DNA from: Carya illinoinensis
Lineage: Eukaryota; Streptophyta; Magnoliopsida; Fagales; Juglandaceae
NCBI RefSeq assembly: GCF_018687715.1
Contig: NC_056761.1
Coordinates: 15,891,501-15,955,500 of the forward strand
DNA length: 64,000 nt
Direction of reading: 5' to 3'
The notes under the pieces were generated by a model. It was not told the origin of the DNA. It worked only from the letters and a program-made list of their open reading frames with translations, and searched no databases. How positions within the stretch are numbered: position 1 is the stretch's first letter; the number at the start of each line of letters is the position of its first letter. Shown here piece after piece: positions 10,600 to 21,743 of this stretch. Made by a program: the position numbers and the translations under genes.

Positions 10600-12119
10600 T
10601 AGGCCTGTGCATAAAATGCAGTGAGTTGATCCGTCCACAAGAACCAGCTTGAGCCCAACCGACACAGTTGGGTTATTCGGATCCACATCACTAGCGGGTT
10701 GAACCAAGTTAATATCGGTTGAAACCGATACCGTCTACACGTTTTGGAGTCCCTCTTCGCTTCATTTCACAAACCCTAGCCACCAGTGCACCTCTCCATT
10801 GGGCATCACCATTCATCGTCACTGTAGGGAATCTCCGTTCGTCGTCGTCGTTGTCTTCACTGTTCTCTATTTAACGTATTTCCCCCAAAATTGCTTGGTT
10901 TTGCTTCGTGTGATTTATCTTTGTGATTTTGTGCTAGGTTTTGCTTAGAAGATGAACAATGCTTGTATTTCTCTTCAAGATGAGGGTTTGGTTGAAGTGG
11001 GTTTTGATTTTGTGCTGGGTTTTGGTTGGAGTTATTGAAGTGGGCGATGGTGCTTTGTTGGGTTCTACAATTGGCTATGGTGCTTCGTTTGTATCAGTTT
11101 GATTTTTTCTAACTGATACAAACGATTTTTTTTTTTTAAGACCTGAATATATTTTTTTGAGATCTTTTTTTTTTAGTTTGCTTTAATTTAATTTGCTTTG
11201 CTTTGCTTTGGTTTCATTTCATCAATGTCTGTTGATTCCTTTTTTTCAATGAAAGATAAGCTAGACTGTTAACCAGCTTATGTTTATGTTTATGTTTTGG
11301 TCATTCAAGTTTGAGTCTGCACAACATGCTATGCTCACCAATCCTGCATGAAAATAATTATGTTGTGGCGGCAATTTGATTTGTTCTTCTTCTTTTCCAA
11401 GGCTGGAAACGTTTTCCATTGAACCAAATCCTCAATAAAACCCTCTGTTTTCATGGATCAAACCTGAAAGTCTTGAGTATGGGTTTTTACAGAAAAGGGA
11501 TTCAACCAATAGAACTTTCAGAACCCCAAGCCTAATATAAACTTCTGATTCCTGAATAATTAAAAATGGGTTTTTCACTCATTTGTATATGATTTGCATT
11601 AATTAAAAATTCTGATTTGATTTTCCCTAATGTTAGTTTCCAAACCTTTGATATTGGATTTGTAGATTCACTTGCAAAATGGTGGATTAAAATGGAATGT
11701 AGGTAGTAGCTTTGGAAACCTAAGGATGAGTGAAGGTTTTCGAATTATAAGGGATGCAGGGGAATTTTGTTGCTGCCTTCTCAACAAATTATGGAATTAG
11801 TTTTAATAATTTTAACAGCAATTGTATAGAAAAAGATGCTTGTTTTGCAGTTTTTCTCTTGATAGCTTTGTATTAGTTTTTTGCTCACTCCTTAATAATG
11901 AAATGATATTGATTTGTATGGAAAAGAAGCCAAACATATCGGGTGGGTGCAGAATTTCATCAAAATAGAAATGAACTCAACTGAGAAAAAAAAAAAAACT
12001 CGTTCCATCCGTACGGACCCGCATGTACGGAAGGGTCGGGTTAGGTTGGCACGCTTTAACAACCAGGTCGGATCGGACCAAGCACAGACCTGGCTTGTCT
12101 TCATTGGGTTGCAGGCCTG
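10600..12119. mobile_element. Non-autonomous hAT-type element, 1.5 kb
   Basis: The element begins TAGGCCTGTGC and ends GCAGGCCTG, giving imperfect terminal inverted repeats of CAGGCCTG type. It is flanked by a perfect 8-bp direct repeat GTAACCAG (10592-10599 and 12120-12127). An 8-bp target duplication is the hAT hallmark. Subterminal regions carry repeated GGTCGG/CCGACC-like motifs near both ends (10640-10690 and 12030-12080). No transposase reading frame exists, so mobility would depend on an element elsewhere. The interior near 10740-10960 looks like a plant gene leader (CACAAACCCTAGCC, then pyrimidine- and CGT-rich sequence). Confidence 0.8.
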
Positions 12120-12127
12120 GTAACCAG

Positions 12128-12690
12128 AGTCTTTATTTAACTCCATCGGATTCCCTATATATACAGGATTACAAATTCATGAAAATACATAACAATTAGA
12201 AGTATATTGTACTATTAAAAGACATCATCCCATAGATGAAATACACCACCATACTTACAGTTTAAAGAAAAAATGCAAACACCGATCGATCACAATATAT
12301 AGAATAATAATTAGAGCAATACCGAACGTATTGTCAACTTATTTTACATATTTTAGGTATATATTTTACAATGATTTTTTATTTTTTATTTTATCTTATT
12401 CTTATTAAACTAATTGAGTTATTCTATTTATTATTCATATACCACTTATTTTTTATAGAAAAATAAATAAAAAATTAAAATAGATATAATATGTGGTGCA
12501 TGAAGATGATAGGTAGAATTTTTCAATATATAAATCATTTACCAACTAGTTGACTCTTTTCTTGACAGGACAAGTAATCGATTTAAGTAGGCTAATTAAT
12601 TATTTAATGACATTTTTACTGAAATGTCCTTAATTAATTGGGAATCATGAGAAACTAGCTACCAGTCTTACTCAATCGCATCTAAGGTTA
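12128..12690. other. AT-rich intergenic DNA, no feature recognised
   Basis: Sequence between the hAT target duplication and the next MITE. It has no ORF of note, no RNA gene and no clear repeat structure. Confidence 0.5.
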
Positions 12691-12876
12691 GGTTTAGGTG
12701 TTGAGATATGTTGTGAATAGTAGTGAAAAAGTAAGTGAAAATTAATAGTAAAATATTAAATAGTAGTAAAAAATAATGAATAATAGTAAAAAATAAGTAA
12801 AAATTAATAATAAAATAATGAATAGTAGTGGAGTATGTTGAAAAGTGTTAAGATACTCTTAACGCCCAAACACACC
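12691..12876. repeat. MITE-like element with internal AATAGTAGTGAAAA repeats
   Basis: A compact AT-rich block begins GGTTTAGGTGTTGAGATATG and ends AACGCCCAAACACACC. Its ends are loosely inverted (GGTGTGTTTGG-like on each strand). The middle is built of imperfect repeats of AATAGTAGTGAAAAAGTAAG and AAAATTAATAATAAAATAAT units. There is no coding potential. I recognise the type as a frequent non-autonomous repeat in woody eudicots; the superfamily is not determined. Confidence 0.55.
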
Positions 12877-13002
12877 TTTATACTTCCTAAACTAGGGGAA
12901 ATTTTGATGAGATAAATGATTTCATTCTCCATATATCTCATTCTATTGTAAGAATTTATTGTAAGCTTTCATAGTTTTTTTATTTTTTTGAGCCTTGCTA
13001 TA

Positions 13003-13142
13003 CATAAGCATATACGCTACACTTTTTTTTTTTCCTTTTTTTTTTATGAATAATGAGTAGATTCATTCAATTAGTTTAAAAAAATGAACTCAAAAAAGTT
13101 ATAAAAAAATTAAAAAACAAAAATATGGTGTGTGGGGTTATG
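13003..13142. repeat. Small MITE, copy 1 (degenerate left end)
   Basis: 140-bp AT-rich block starting CATAAGCATATACGC and ending TGGTGTGTGGGGTTATG. It matches the better preserved copy at 13402-13540 in length and interior (AGTAGA.TCATTCAATTAGTTTAA compared with AGTAGAATAATTTAATTAATTTAA). The left inverted repeat is degraded. Confidence 0.55.
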
Positions 13143-13401
13143 TTTAAAATTATTATTTTTTATTTATTTTTTTTCCCATATATTTTGTATAGAGTACTCT
13201 GATCGACATAGAGTTTGGAACAACCAATTAACCGGAAAAATATTATACGCACGACATTTCTCAACAAGGAGACTTGCTAGATAAGGATACCCATTCATAA
13301 TATAACCAATTAATAATTAAAACCACACCGATACAGTTCCTTGATTGAGCATGCAGGTGTTGTTTTTTCCTTATATATATATACATATATATAATTCTAA
13401 G

Positions 13402-13540
13402 CATAAGTCCACACACCAATTTTTTTTCTCTTTTACCAAATACTTTATATACGGATAATTAGTAGAATAATTTAATTAATTTAAGAAGAATCAATCCAAA
13501 AATATAAAAAAAATAAAAGAATGTGGTGTGTGGGTTTATG
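13402..13540. repeat. Small MITE, copy 2
   Basis: 139-bp element with terminal inverted repeats CATAAGTCCACACACCA and TGGTGTGTGGGTTTATG (reverse complement CATAAACCCACACACCA; two mismatches over 17 bp). The interior is AT-rich and non-coding. It lies 260 bp from a related copy. No target duplication could be assigned. Confidence 0.65.
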
Positions 13541-13559
13541 TGTAGCAAAGCTCATATAT

Positions 13560-14640
13560 ATAAATATATATATTTATATATGAAAAACGCTATCTGCAGT
13601 CGCTTGGTGCAAGCGCAAGGTAAACATATTTGATGTGGAAAAATAAAAACGCACCGTTTCATCTAAAAACACAGTCCCCATTCCCCTTCTTCGAGACTTT
13701 GATTCCCCATCTCTTTCTCCCTTTCCCTTTTATTTCTAGGAAATCTTTCTCCCATTCGATTCCAGTTAGCTCGAGTCATGCTAGAATTAAATCCATATGA
13801 TTTACTTGGGATCATCAGACTCCTCCTAGATTGTCAAAGCACGACCTCCTCTCCTCAACTGGTGCACTTCGGATCTGCAAGTTTTATTTTCAAGAAACTG
13901 GTTTTGCTTCAGATCATGATTTGCTCACAGATTTGGCTTCAAATCTAATCTGACCAAGCAGCAAATCTAAGACACGAAACCAATCTCAAGCTTGAAGTGG
14001 TTCTCGGCTCATTTGAAAGAGGATCAATAGATCATCAAATTAACAGAAATGTGAGATTATGAGGAACAAAAATAGCTAAAATCTGTTCCTATTTCTTCCT
14101 TAGCAGAAGATTTGAAGACTGTCTGGATTTGCACTATGTCTTCCTCTGTAAATTTATCAATGCTGCTTGCCTAGATTTGCATAGTTTTCTTCAAAAAAAT
14201 TATTTTGTATTTTGGTTTCAGCCAAGATCTTCTTCTTAGGGATATCAACTAACTAGAGTTTATTCTTACGACTACCGACGAGGAAACTCGTTCTGTGCTA
14301 CCTCAAAAAACTGTGCAAAATAGTGCTTGGGAGCTCAAATTTGTTGCTTTGGTTGTCTTTTTTTGATTTTGTAAAGACCAAACTCGTTGGTTTTACAGAG
14401 ACCAAACTCGTTGGTTTGGTTGTTCTTTTTTTTTTTCATTTTTTAATAATAAATCAGTTGCTATCGTGGCATAATATATTAGCAGACTGCCCCACAGTTG
14501 CATCTCATGACTATCCGTAGAAAAATTGTTTATAAATAATGTATATATGGTTGCAATAGACTAATAAAGTTGTATAGGTCAAGAAACCTTCCGAAGATTA
14601 GTGGAGTAATTATGCCATCTCCAATATCATGTCTATCTTC
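13560..14640. other. Non-coding interval, gene-leader-like sequence
   Basis: No convincing CDS. The part from 13590 (CTGCAGTCGCTTGGTGCAAG, AAAACGCACCGTTTCATC, then C/T-rich sequence) looks like a plant promoter plus 5' leader but leads to no ORF. A similar start (GGTGCAGTCTCGGG ... CAAACGGCTGC) occurs at 61570, so it may be part of a dispersed non-autonomous element. Function unknown. Confidence 0.35.
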
Positions 14641-14839
14641 TTATACTACAACAAAAATTGGATTTAGTGACAAATGAAACTATCACAAGAAATAGAAAAA
14701 ACATCACGAAATACATTAGGTGGCGGTTATAAACCGTCACACCCACCGTCACGAAATGTGCATCATAGAATACATATGGTGACAGTTTACTGTACATGGG
14801 TCACTAAAATATTTTTAGTGACAGTTTGTGATGTGCCGT

Positions 14840-15305
14840 TTTAAATAACGTTCAAATGTTTACTTTTCTGTGATTGTTAGAATCTGTCACAAAATAGTAC
14901 GTTCGAATGAAAAATATAACATTCAAATGTAAAATAGACAAATTGACATCCGAATGAGAGCAGGTAACGTTTGTTGATTAACGTTCAAATGTATCATATT
15001 TATGTTCGAATGTTTATATGTTCGAACGCTACATTCAAATTTAGATTCCAACGTAAAGGAAGCGATGTCCGAACGTTCGAATCATAACGTTCGGACATTC
15101 TTTCCAACATTAAGAAACTAGAGTTCGAACGCAAGAAGTATGTTCGGAGGTTTGAAACATTAAAAGTTTAAACATTTGAACGTAATTTTCATTTGTCGGT
15201 GTAAACGTTCAAATGTTATGTTACAATTTTGTGTGATTACGTTTGAACGTGTGTTCGAATTTGGAATACTGTTCAAATGTATTTATTTACATTCGAACGT
15301 ATATA
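14840..15305. repeat. CACTA left subterminal repeat array (TTCGAA core)
   Basis: Many copies, in both orientations, of a 10-12 bp motif close to aaCGTTCGAAtGt or ACGTTCGAACGT (for example near 14850, 14900, 15005, 15025, 15075, 15145, 15205, 15245, 15290). In characterised CACTA elements such subterminal repeats bind the TNPA-type protein. That role is inferred by analogy here. Confidence 0.75.
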
Positions 15306-15434
15306 TCAGAAATACTAAACTCATCCCATTAATAAACATACCAATTGTATCATATTACATAACATATTTCACAACCAAAAATGTTTGTAATTGTTTTCCA
15401 AGTAGATATTAAAAATTTAATACACTAATAAAAT

Positions 15435-17115
15435 TCATTTCTTTTTCTTTCCTCGTCCACCACGGTTCTGTTGCAATGACATAACACGCTCCATTTGCCG
15501 CATCATCTCCCACTGCAGTTGCTCTTGGACCTCACTACGTATTCTTACCTCCTGGTCTCTTTGTTGATCCTACAAACACGTCTCTAAATGAGACTATTGC
15601 TCTAAGAGGGACTCCAACTCTTGCTGTCTGGACCTCATATACTCATTCTCGTGTCGTACAGTTTCTAACTCTCTGTTAAAATTATTAATTTGTGAAGTCG
15701 ATGAGGTTGAGGATGATGAACCGGAATGCTTGAAAGATCATCCCAAACCTCTTGCCATACTAAAGTTGGGCCCGAGCACTTGTGTGAACATGTCTATGTC
15801 ACTAGTAGAGGATTCCCCAGAACCCTACTGCAACTCCATCATTTTTCTTGTAGTTTGAAAGATCAAAACACACAATAGGTAACGTATTAAATGAAATACA
15901 AATAAAAAAGAATTTAACCATATGTTGCATAATTTATTTAACAAAAGGAACACCGCTTACATAATTAATTGCAGCGGCATGATCCATCCACTCACTATGC
16001 TCATTAGTGTGAGCAGCAGCATAAACATTAATGAGGGAAAAGTTTTTAGGATCATCACGTTTCTAACAAAACGACATTAGCAAATTTAAAAAGATAGTGT
16101 TAGTACTTATATAAAAGAATAACAGGAAAATAAATGAATTATATAGTTTATTAATTACCATTTTTTTAGCAAGACGATAGAATGATTTTGAACCAGCACG
16201 ATGGTGAATAGTCAGAGCAGATCTATTATGTGCATTTGTAGAATTCAAGTTCTACAAATGCACATTAAGAATGTTAATTGTAATATATATATACACATAT
16301 AAGATAAACAACAAATATTAATTTAAATAATTAATGGAAATAAATCTAGAATACCTGATATACTGGAGATGCAAAAAGATCACAACACTTTATCCAGTTG
16401 TCTAACTTCATCTGCTGGAAAGGTGACTATGCAGCCTCTTCAAATGACTCAAACTTCTTGAAGTGGTCGTGACATCATCGCTTGTGATGTTGGAATAATG
16501 TAGCCATTAACTCATTCACAGTTCTCAAATCCTCGTTACGACCAAAGTCGAGGTCAAATTCATCCTAATTATAAATTAATTAGGTAAAAAATATGATAAA
16601 CTAATGTAAGTGAAAAAAATGAACTGTCAAAGTAAACTCACCAACACATGACTCCGAATATGTTCCTTAATCTTATTTGGCACATCTCGCTAGGAGCGCA
16701 CATAAAATGGAGCATAAGCTCGAATTACTGTACCAATATAGGAGGAAAGCGCTGCTGCACTATCATCTACTCCTCCAGTGGAATTATCAGGAATTGTGAC
16801 TTTCAGCTTGCCATGCCTTCAGTTTTTCTCAAGTGAGATGCTACGTGTATAGCCATGACTGCGACGAGCGGATGCATCAACTAATATAGATAATGTGTAT
16901 AATTTTTATAGTTATATAGTTATTGAGACAAAAATATTAAATATATAAATAATTATCAACGACATTTCCTTACTAGTAGGTGTCAGCTGGGCATTGTTCT
17001 CTGTAGTGTTAACTTCATCTTTAGGAACGGACTCTTCAAGTGGGGAGTCCTCAACGGGTTTGGGACTTTGACTTAGTGGAGGAGGCACATTTCTTCTTTG
17101 TCTTTTTGGCGGCAT
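15435..17115 (-). pseudogene. TNPA-like plant transposase (Transposase_24 / Ptta type), decayed
   Basis: The second product of the CACTA element, expected to bind the subterminal repeats. The first exon starts at 17115 (MPPKRQRRNVPPPL, proline- and acid-rich). Later segments show FYVRSWRDVPNKIKEHI (near 16700), DEFDLDFGRNEDLRT (near 16560), NRSALTIHHRAGSKSFYRLA (near 16200), a segment near 16030 (LINVYAAAHTNEHSEWMDH) and a glutamine- and arginine-rich coiled-coil tail ending GRGKKKK (stop at 15435). Exons are separated by short AT-rich introns. In-frame stops occur, for example near 16820, 16470 and 15590. The match to the Ptta/En-Spm family is by motif pattern from memory. Confidence 0.7.
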
Positions 17116-17213
17116 ACTTGAAATTGATTATATATACCAAAAAAATTTAATTAGATGAAATTAATTATTATTATAAAATTCTATACTCATTATGAATAAA
17201 GTTTTTAGTACTT

Positions 17214-20200
17214 TTAGTCTTCATCTTTGGATGTATCTTCCATGCTTGTTTTAGAATCTCTCTCTATAGCATTTTCATCATCATCAACCTCTTCTTTGTC
17301 CTCCTTATCCGCTTCCCCTCTAGATTCTAAATCGTCTTCTTCTTCTGACTCTTCTACTTCTTTCTCACTTTCTTGAATTGAATGATCATTTAATATAAAC
17401 GGATCGAGATGGATGAGTGGGACATCATCTCTACATAAGGGGAGCAACTTGAGTGCACCGAGGTCAACAAATAAGTTAATACCCCCTCCATCTTCCTGGT
17501 AGGCCTCTACATTCGAAGTGTCATCTTCATCTCTACTAGTATCCTAATCTGCATTCGTTCTTACTTCATATATATTTCGAGGGATAAATTTTTGTACGAC
17601 TCGCCAAGTTATCTCTCCACTATCTTCATCAGCACTTTTCATTGGATCAATAAAGTAATAGATTTGAGTAGCTTGACAAGCCAATACGAATGGATCATCT
17701 TGGTACCATTTATATGCAGTATTTACACTTGTAAAATGATTATCCCTATATATCGAAACTCGACCACCGCTTAGATCCCACCAATCAGATTTAAAGACAT
17801 ATGTTATAGACCCACCTAGATATTTCAATCCGATAATATCATGAATGATACCATAATAATCAATAACATCTGTTCCATGACTCCCATCGACCAACATACC
17901 ACAATTTTGAGTCTTTCTATTAATTCACGGTCTAGAGTATGAAATCTATAACTTTGAACCGTGCATGCAATGTATCGAAGTGCTCTATTTAAAGGACCAT
18001 GGGCCAATGCATACAATTCAAAAGAGACAGATACGAGATCACGAGCACGTTGTTCCAAAATCTAACAATTGAAAGAATGTTATTAATTAAATATTACCTA
18101 GAGTTAAAACTTTTATAATCTAACATATCAAGTAGAGTTTAGTTCATACACATTCTTCAAACCATCCAGAAAATTCTTCCTCGTGTCTTGCTACTATATT
18201 CTCTACGCCTTCTGTCTTAAGTTTGTCCATGTGCTCACTGTATATGTATGCAAAATCATATTATTTTATGTCACAAAAGTTATAGTTAACCTCATTGAAT
18301 CTAGAAATATTTAAACCTTTTACAACAACATACCTGAGATAGTGATTAATCTCCCGACAATAATTTAGCACGTACCACCGAACTTTATCCAACTCTGTAT
18401 CAAGTAAATCGTAACCCGTTTGTGCACCCAAGGGCCCTATATTCTAAGAAAACACTGATAGCTCACGAGGAGGTAGAGCAGTAAGATCAGCATTTCGCTC
18501 TTGACGATTAAATCGTGTCTCAACACTACGAAGATATAAAAAGTAAAATGTTAACCATTCATCGTGTATATAGGTCTCTGCTATTAAACCCTCAGCTCTA
18601 GCTTTATTCCCAACAGTGCGCTTCAGTCGACGCAAATATCTTTCAACTGGATGCATCCAATAGAACTGCACCGGTCCACCCAACATTATCACCCAGAGTA
18701 AATGTATTGCTAAATGGACCATGACATCAAAAAATGATGGTGGAAAGATCTGCTTGAATTTACATAATATAGTAGCAATGTCTTGTTCTAGTTTCTGCAG
18801 CATATCTCGCTTTACTACCCGAGCACACAAATCCTTAAAAAATATACATAGATCAGTTATGGCAACACGTACGGCAGATTTTAGCTTCCCAAGAATTCCC
18901 AATGGTAATAACTTCTGCAAAAATAGGTGACAGTCATGACTTTTCAATCCACCAATTTTCTAGTCATCAGGGCTTATGCATCAACTAATATTTGAAGCAT
19001 AATCATCTGGCAACTTCACACCTTGCAACCACTTGTAGAAGTCCATCCTCTCCTCCCTTGTCATCGTAAAACATGCATGCGGCATGACCACCCTATCACC
19101 TTCCACCCGTAAATACAAATTATGTTTAATTCTCATTCTCTCAACATCTTTCCTCGTCTTAATCATATCTTTTGTCTTTTTACTAATGCTCATCAATGTA
19201 CCCAGTATATTATCACAAATATTCTTCTCTATGTGCATTACATCCAAACTATGTCGCAACATGCAGGATGACCAATACAGCAAGTAAAAAAAAAATACTA
19301 CACTTTGTCCAATTCAATTTTGCTGCACCTTGTTTTCTCTTGTTCTTTCCCCGACCTTTGCCAAAATTGTTCGCTGCCACATGTACCAGTTGTTCTAGTA
19401 TCTCTTCCCCAGACAACTCATTTGCCATAATTCTATCCTCTACTCGCCCATCAAACTTAGCGGATTTTGTTCTCCATGCATGATTTGTTGGTAAATAATG
19501 TTGATGACCCATGAAACACAATTTTTGAGAATATTTTAACCACTCACTAGTAGTTTCTTTATTATACGTCGAACATGCTAACTTCCCTTTAGTACTCCAG
19601 CCGAAAAGATTCCCATATGCCGGAAAGTCATTTATTGTCCACATTACAACAGCATGCTTCTAAAAAGTTGTCGACGTCGATGCATCATAAGTTCTAACGC
19701 TTGTTTCCCAACGGCTGCATATATACGTTAATGACATTGCCAGGTGATCTCAGGCCGAGGATAAGTAAAGTTAACAAAAAGTTGGGTGCCTTCATGCACC
19801 TTCATGGTGGTAGGTTGTACGGAATCAACACTACAGGCCAAGTGCTATAACTTGTACTCATATTCCCAAAAGGGTTGAATCCATCGGTTGTGAGTCCCAT
19901 ACGCACATTCCGAGCTTTTATCCCAAACTCTGGATACTGATTATCAAAAGATTGCCACGCAAGTGAGTCAGCTGGGTGCCTCATAAATCTATCATTATTA
20001 ACTCTTTTCTCCTTGTGCCACTTCATATCGTGAGCTGTTATCTTACACATATATAATCTTTTCAACCTAGGTCTCAATGGAAAATATCGCAAGACTTTAA
20101 CTGGCAGGCTTTTCTTACCCTTCCACCTCGACTCTCCACATACAGGACATGCTTGTTACTCCTCGTTCTCCTTCCAAAATAAAACACAATCATTCTTGCA

Positions 20201-20655
20201 TACATGTATGGACTTATACTCAAACCCTAATCCCTTTCTCAAATGTTTCACTTCATAAAAGTTCTTCGTCAATGTGAACACTTCAGGGAGCACTTTGTTA
20301 AATAAGTCTAATACCATGTTTATTGCTTTGGTTGACATTCCACACAATGACTTAATGTGAAGCAACCATACAATAGACGATATTTTGGAATTTTTGTATA
20401 GCCTGGATACAGTTCGCGCTTTGCATATTCCCACATTGCAGGAAAATTCCCAGAATCATTCCCTTGGCCACTTGAGGCATTGTCATCAACTTCATCCATA
20501 AACATCCTAGCTTCAATATCACTCAACATCTCATCCATAATTGTATATAAAGTCTTCCCTGACGGCAGCGAAAGACTCATTTCGTCTAAAAACAATCTGA
20601 ACGTCGTTCTCTCCACCATGCACGCCGCCGCATCTGCCGTTATATGCCACCGCAA
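17214..20655 (-). pseudogene. TNPD-like transposase (tnp2 family), decayed
   Basis: The main CACTA transposase. In minus-strand order: the N-terminal part (20655-20320, with AKRELYPGYTKIPK); the Transposase_21/tnp2 core (HVCKNDCVLFWKE, CPVCGESRWKGKK, LTTDGFNPFGNMSTSYSTWP, then the hallmark LDVMHIEKNICDNILGTLM near 19245); the DUF4218-type domain (18947-18444, with HLAIHLLWVIMLGGPVQF and YWMHPVERYLRRLKRTVGNK); the DUF4216-type domain (17897-17544, with KSDWW and DPFVLACQATQIYYF); and a strongly acidic tail ending at 17214. It is broken by a frameshift near 20390 and by several stops and frameshifts. Introns are likely between 18440 and 17900. Confidence 0.85.
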
Positions 20656-20712
20656 CTGTCACTAAAAGGTAATGTGCCCTCCTCATCTCATATGGAGACT
20701 TTCAGTTTTATC

Positions 20713-20740
20713 GGTGGGTTTCAAAAATTTGAAACCCACC
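20713..20740. repeat. Perfect 28-bp palindrome upstream of TNPD
   Basis: GGTGGGTTTCAAA and its exact reverse complement TTTGAAACCCACC are separated by two A residues. It lies about 60 bp upstream of the TNPD-like start codon on the minus strand. It could be a leader hairpin or a dimer binding site; there is no direct evidence for either. Confidence 0.6.
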
Positions 20741-20919
20741 AAGGCCGAATTTTCATCTTGATTTTTCGGCCACCATTGGTTGTTAAACGGTAAACAACCA
20801 CTATAGAAACATTCCTCATAGCCTATAGAGTAGTTTTATGTTTTCTTTCTGCTTCGAAACACACGTTTCAAAGCTTTCGGAAATGGCTGAGTTGACTCAC
20901 CCATTCTGTCTTGTAACGT

Positions 20920-21545
20920 TCAGACATTAAAAAGCAACGTCCGAACGTGTGACGTTATAGTTTATTTATCTCTGAACATTATGTTATAACGTGTAAACAT
21001 AAATATTAACATTCAAACATTGTTATCCAACGTTTTTAGAGGACGTTGGATAAAACGGTTGAACGTAAACCGTTCGTATTCTTTCGTTAGCAAATACGTC
21101 CGAACGTGTGACATATTCTTTAGAGAACATTTGAAATTCTTTACGTCTGAACGTTACATCTTAACGTTCGGACGTAATCAAGCAAATTTAATATATGTAC
21201 TATCAAACGTTTAAAGATGACATTGGATAATACGTTCGCATGTGAATAAAACATTCGAACGTATGTATAAGACGTTCGGATCAGATTTTCGTTAGAATTT
21301 TATCTGAATACATTCGAACGTTTGTTCGAAGTTACATTTAGACATAAATTTACATTCGGACGTATATTTGTTATATTAGTTTGAGTATCATCGTTTGAAT
21401 GTTAATGGTTTACGTTCGACTATCTTAATGTATGTTCGAACGTAAATTCATTGTACATTCAGACGTAATTTGATTCTAATTATCATAACTTTATAGTTCG
21501 AACGTCAATAGAGTAACATTCGGACGTATCTCCATTTAATTTAAT
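20920..21545. repeat. Internal TTCGAA-type repeat array of the CACTA element
   Basis: A dense array of CGTTCGAACG-like motifs in both orientations (for example near 20920, 20945, 21060, 21100, 21140, 21165, 21250, 21315, 21430, 21510), equivalent to the terminal arrays. It lies between the TNPD start (20655) and the opposite-strand ORF (21744), in the shared upstream region of two diverging genes. Confidence 0.75.
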
Positions 21546-21743
21546 TTCTATTTTCTCATCTTACTATTATTATTTTGGGTATTTAAATAGTGAAATTTTT
21601 TAATATATTTACTATCAAAATTAAGTAAATTTATAATGATGATATTTTAATTGTGTATAATCCATATATGTCGTAATATCTATATATATGTAAATTTAGG
21701 AATTTTTTTTATATATTTTAACTTGTATTTTTTTTCTCAGGAT

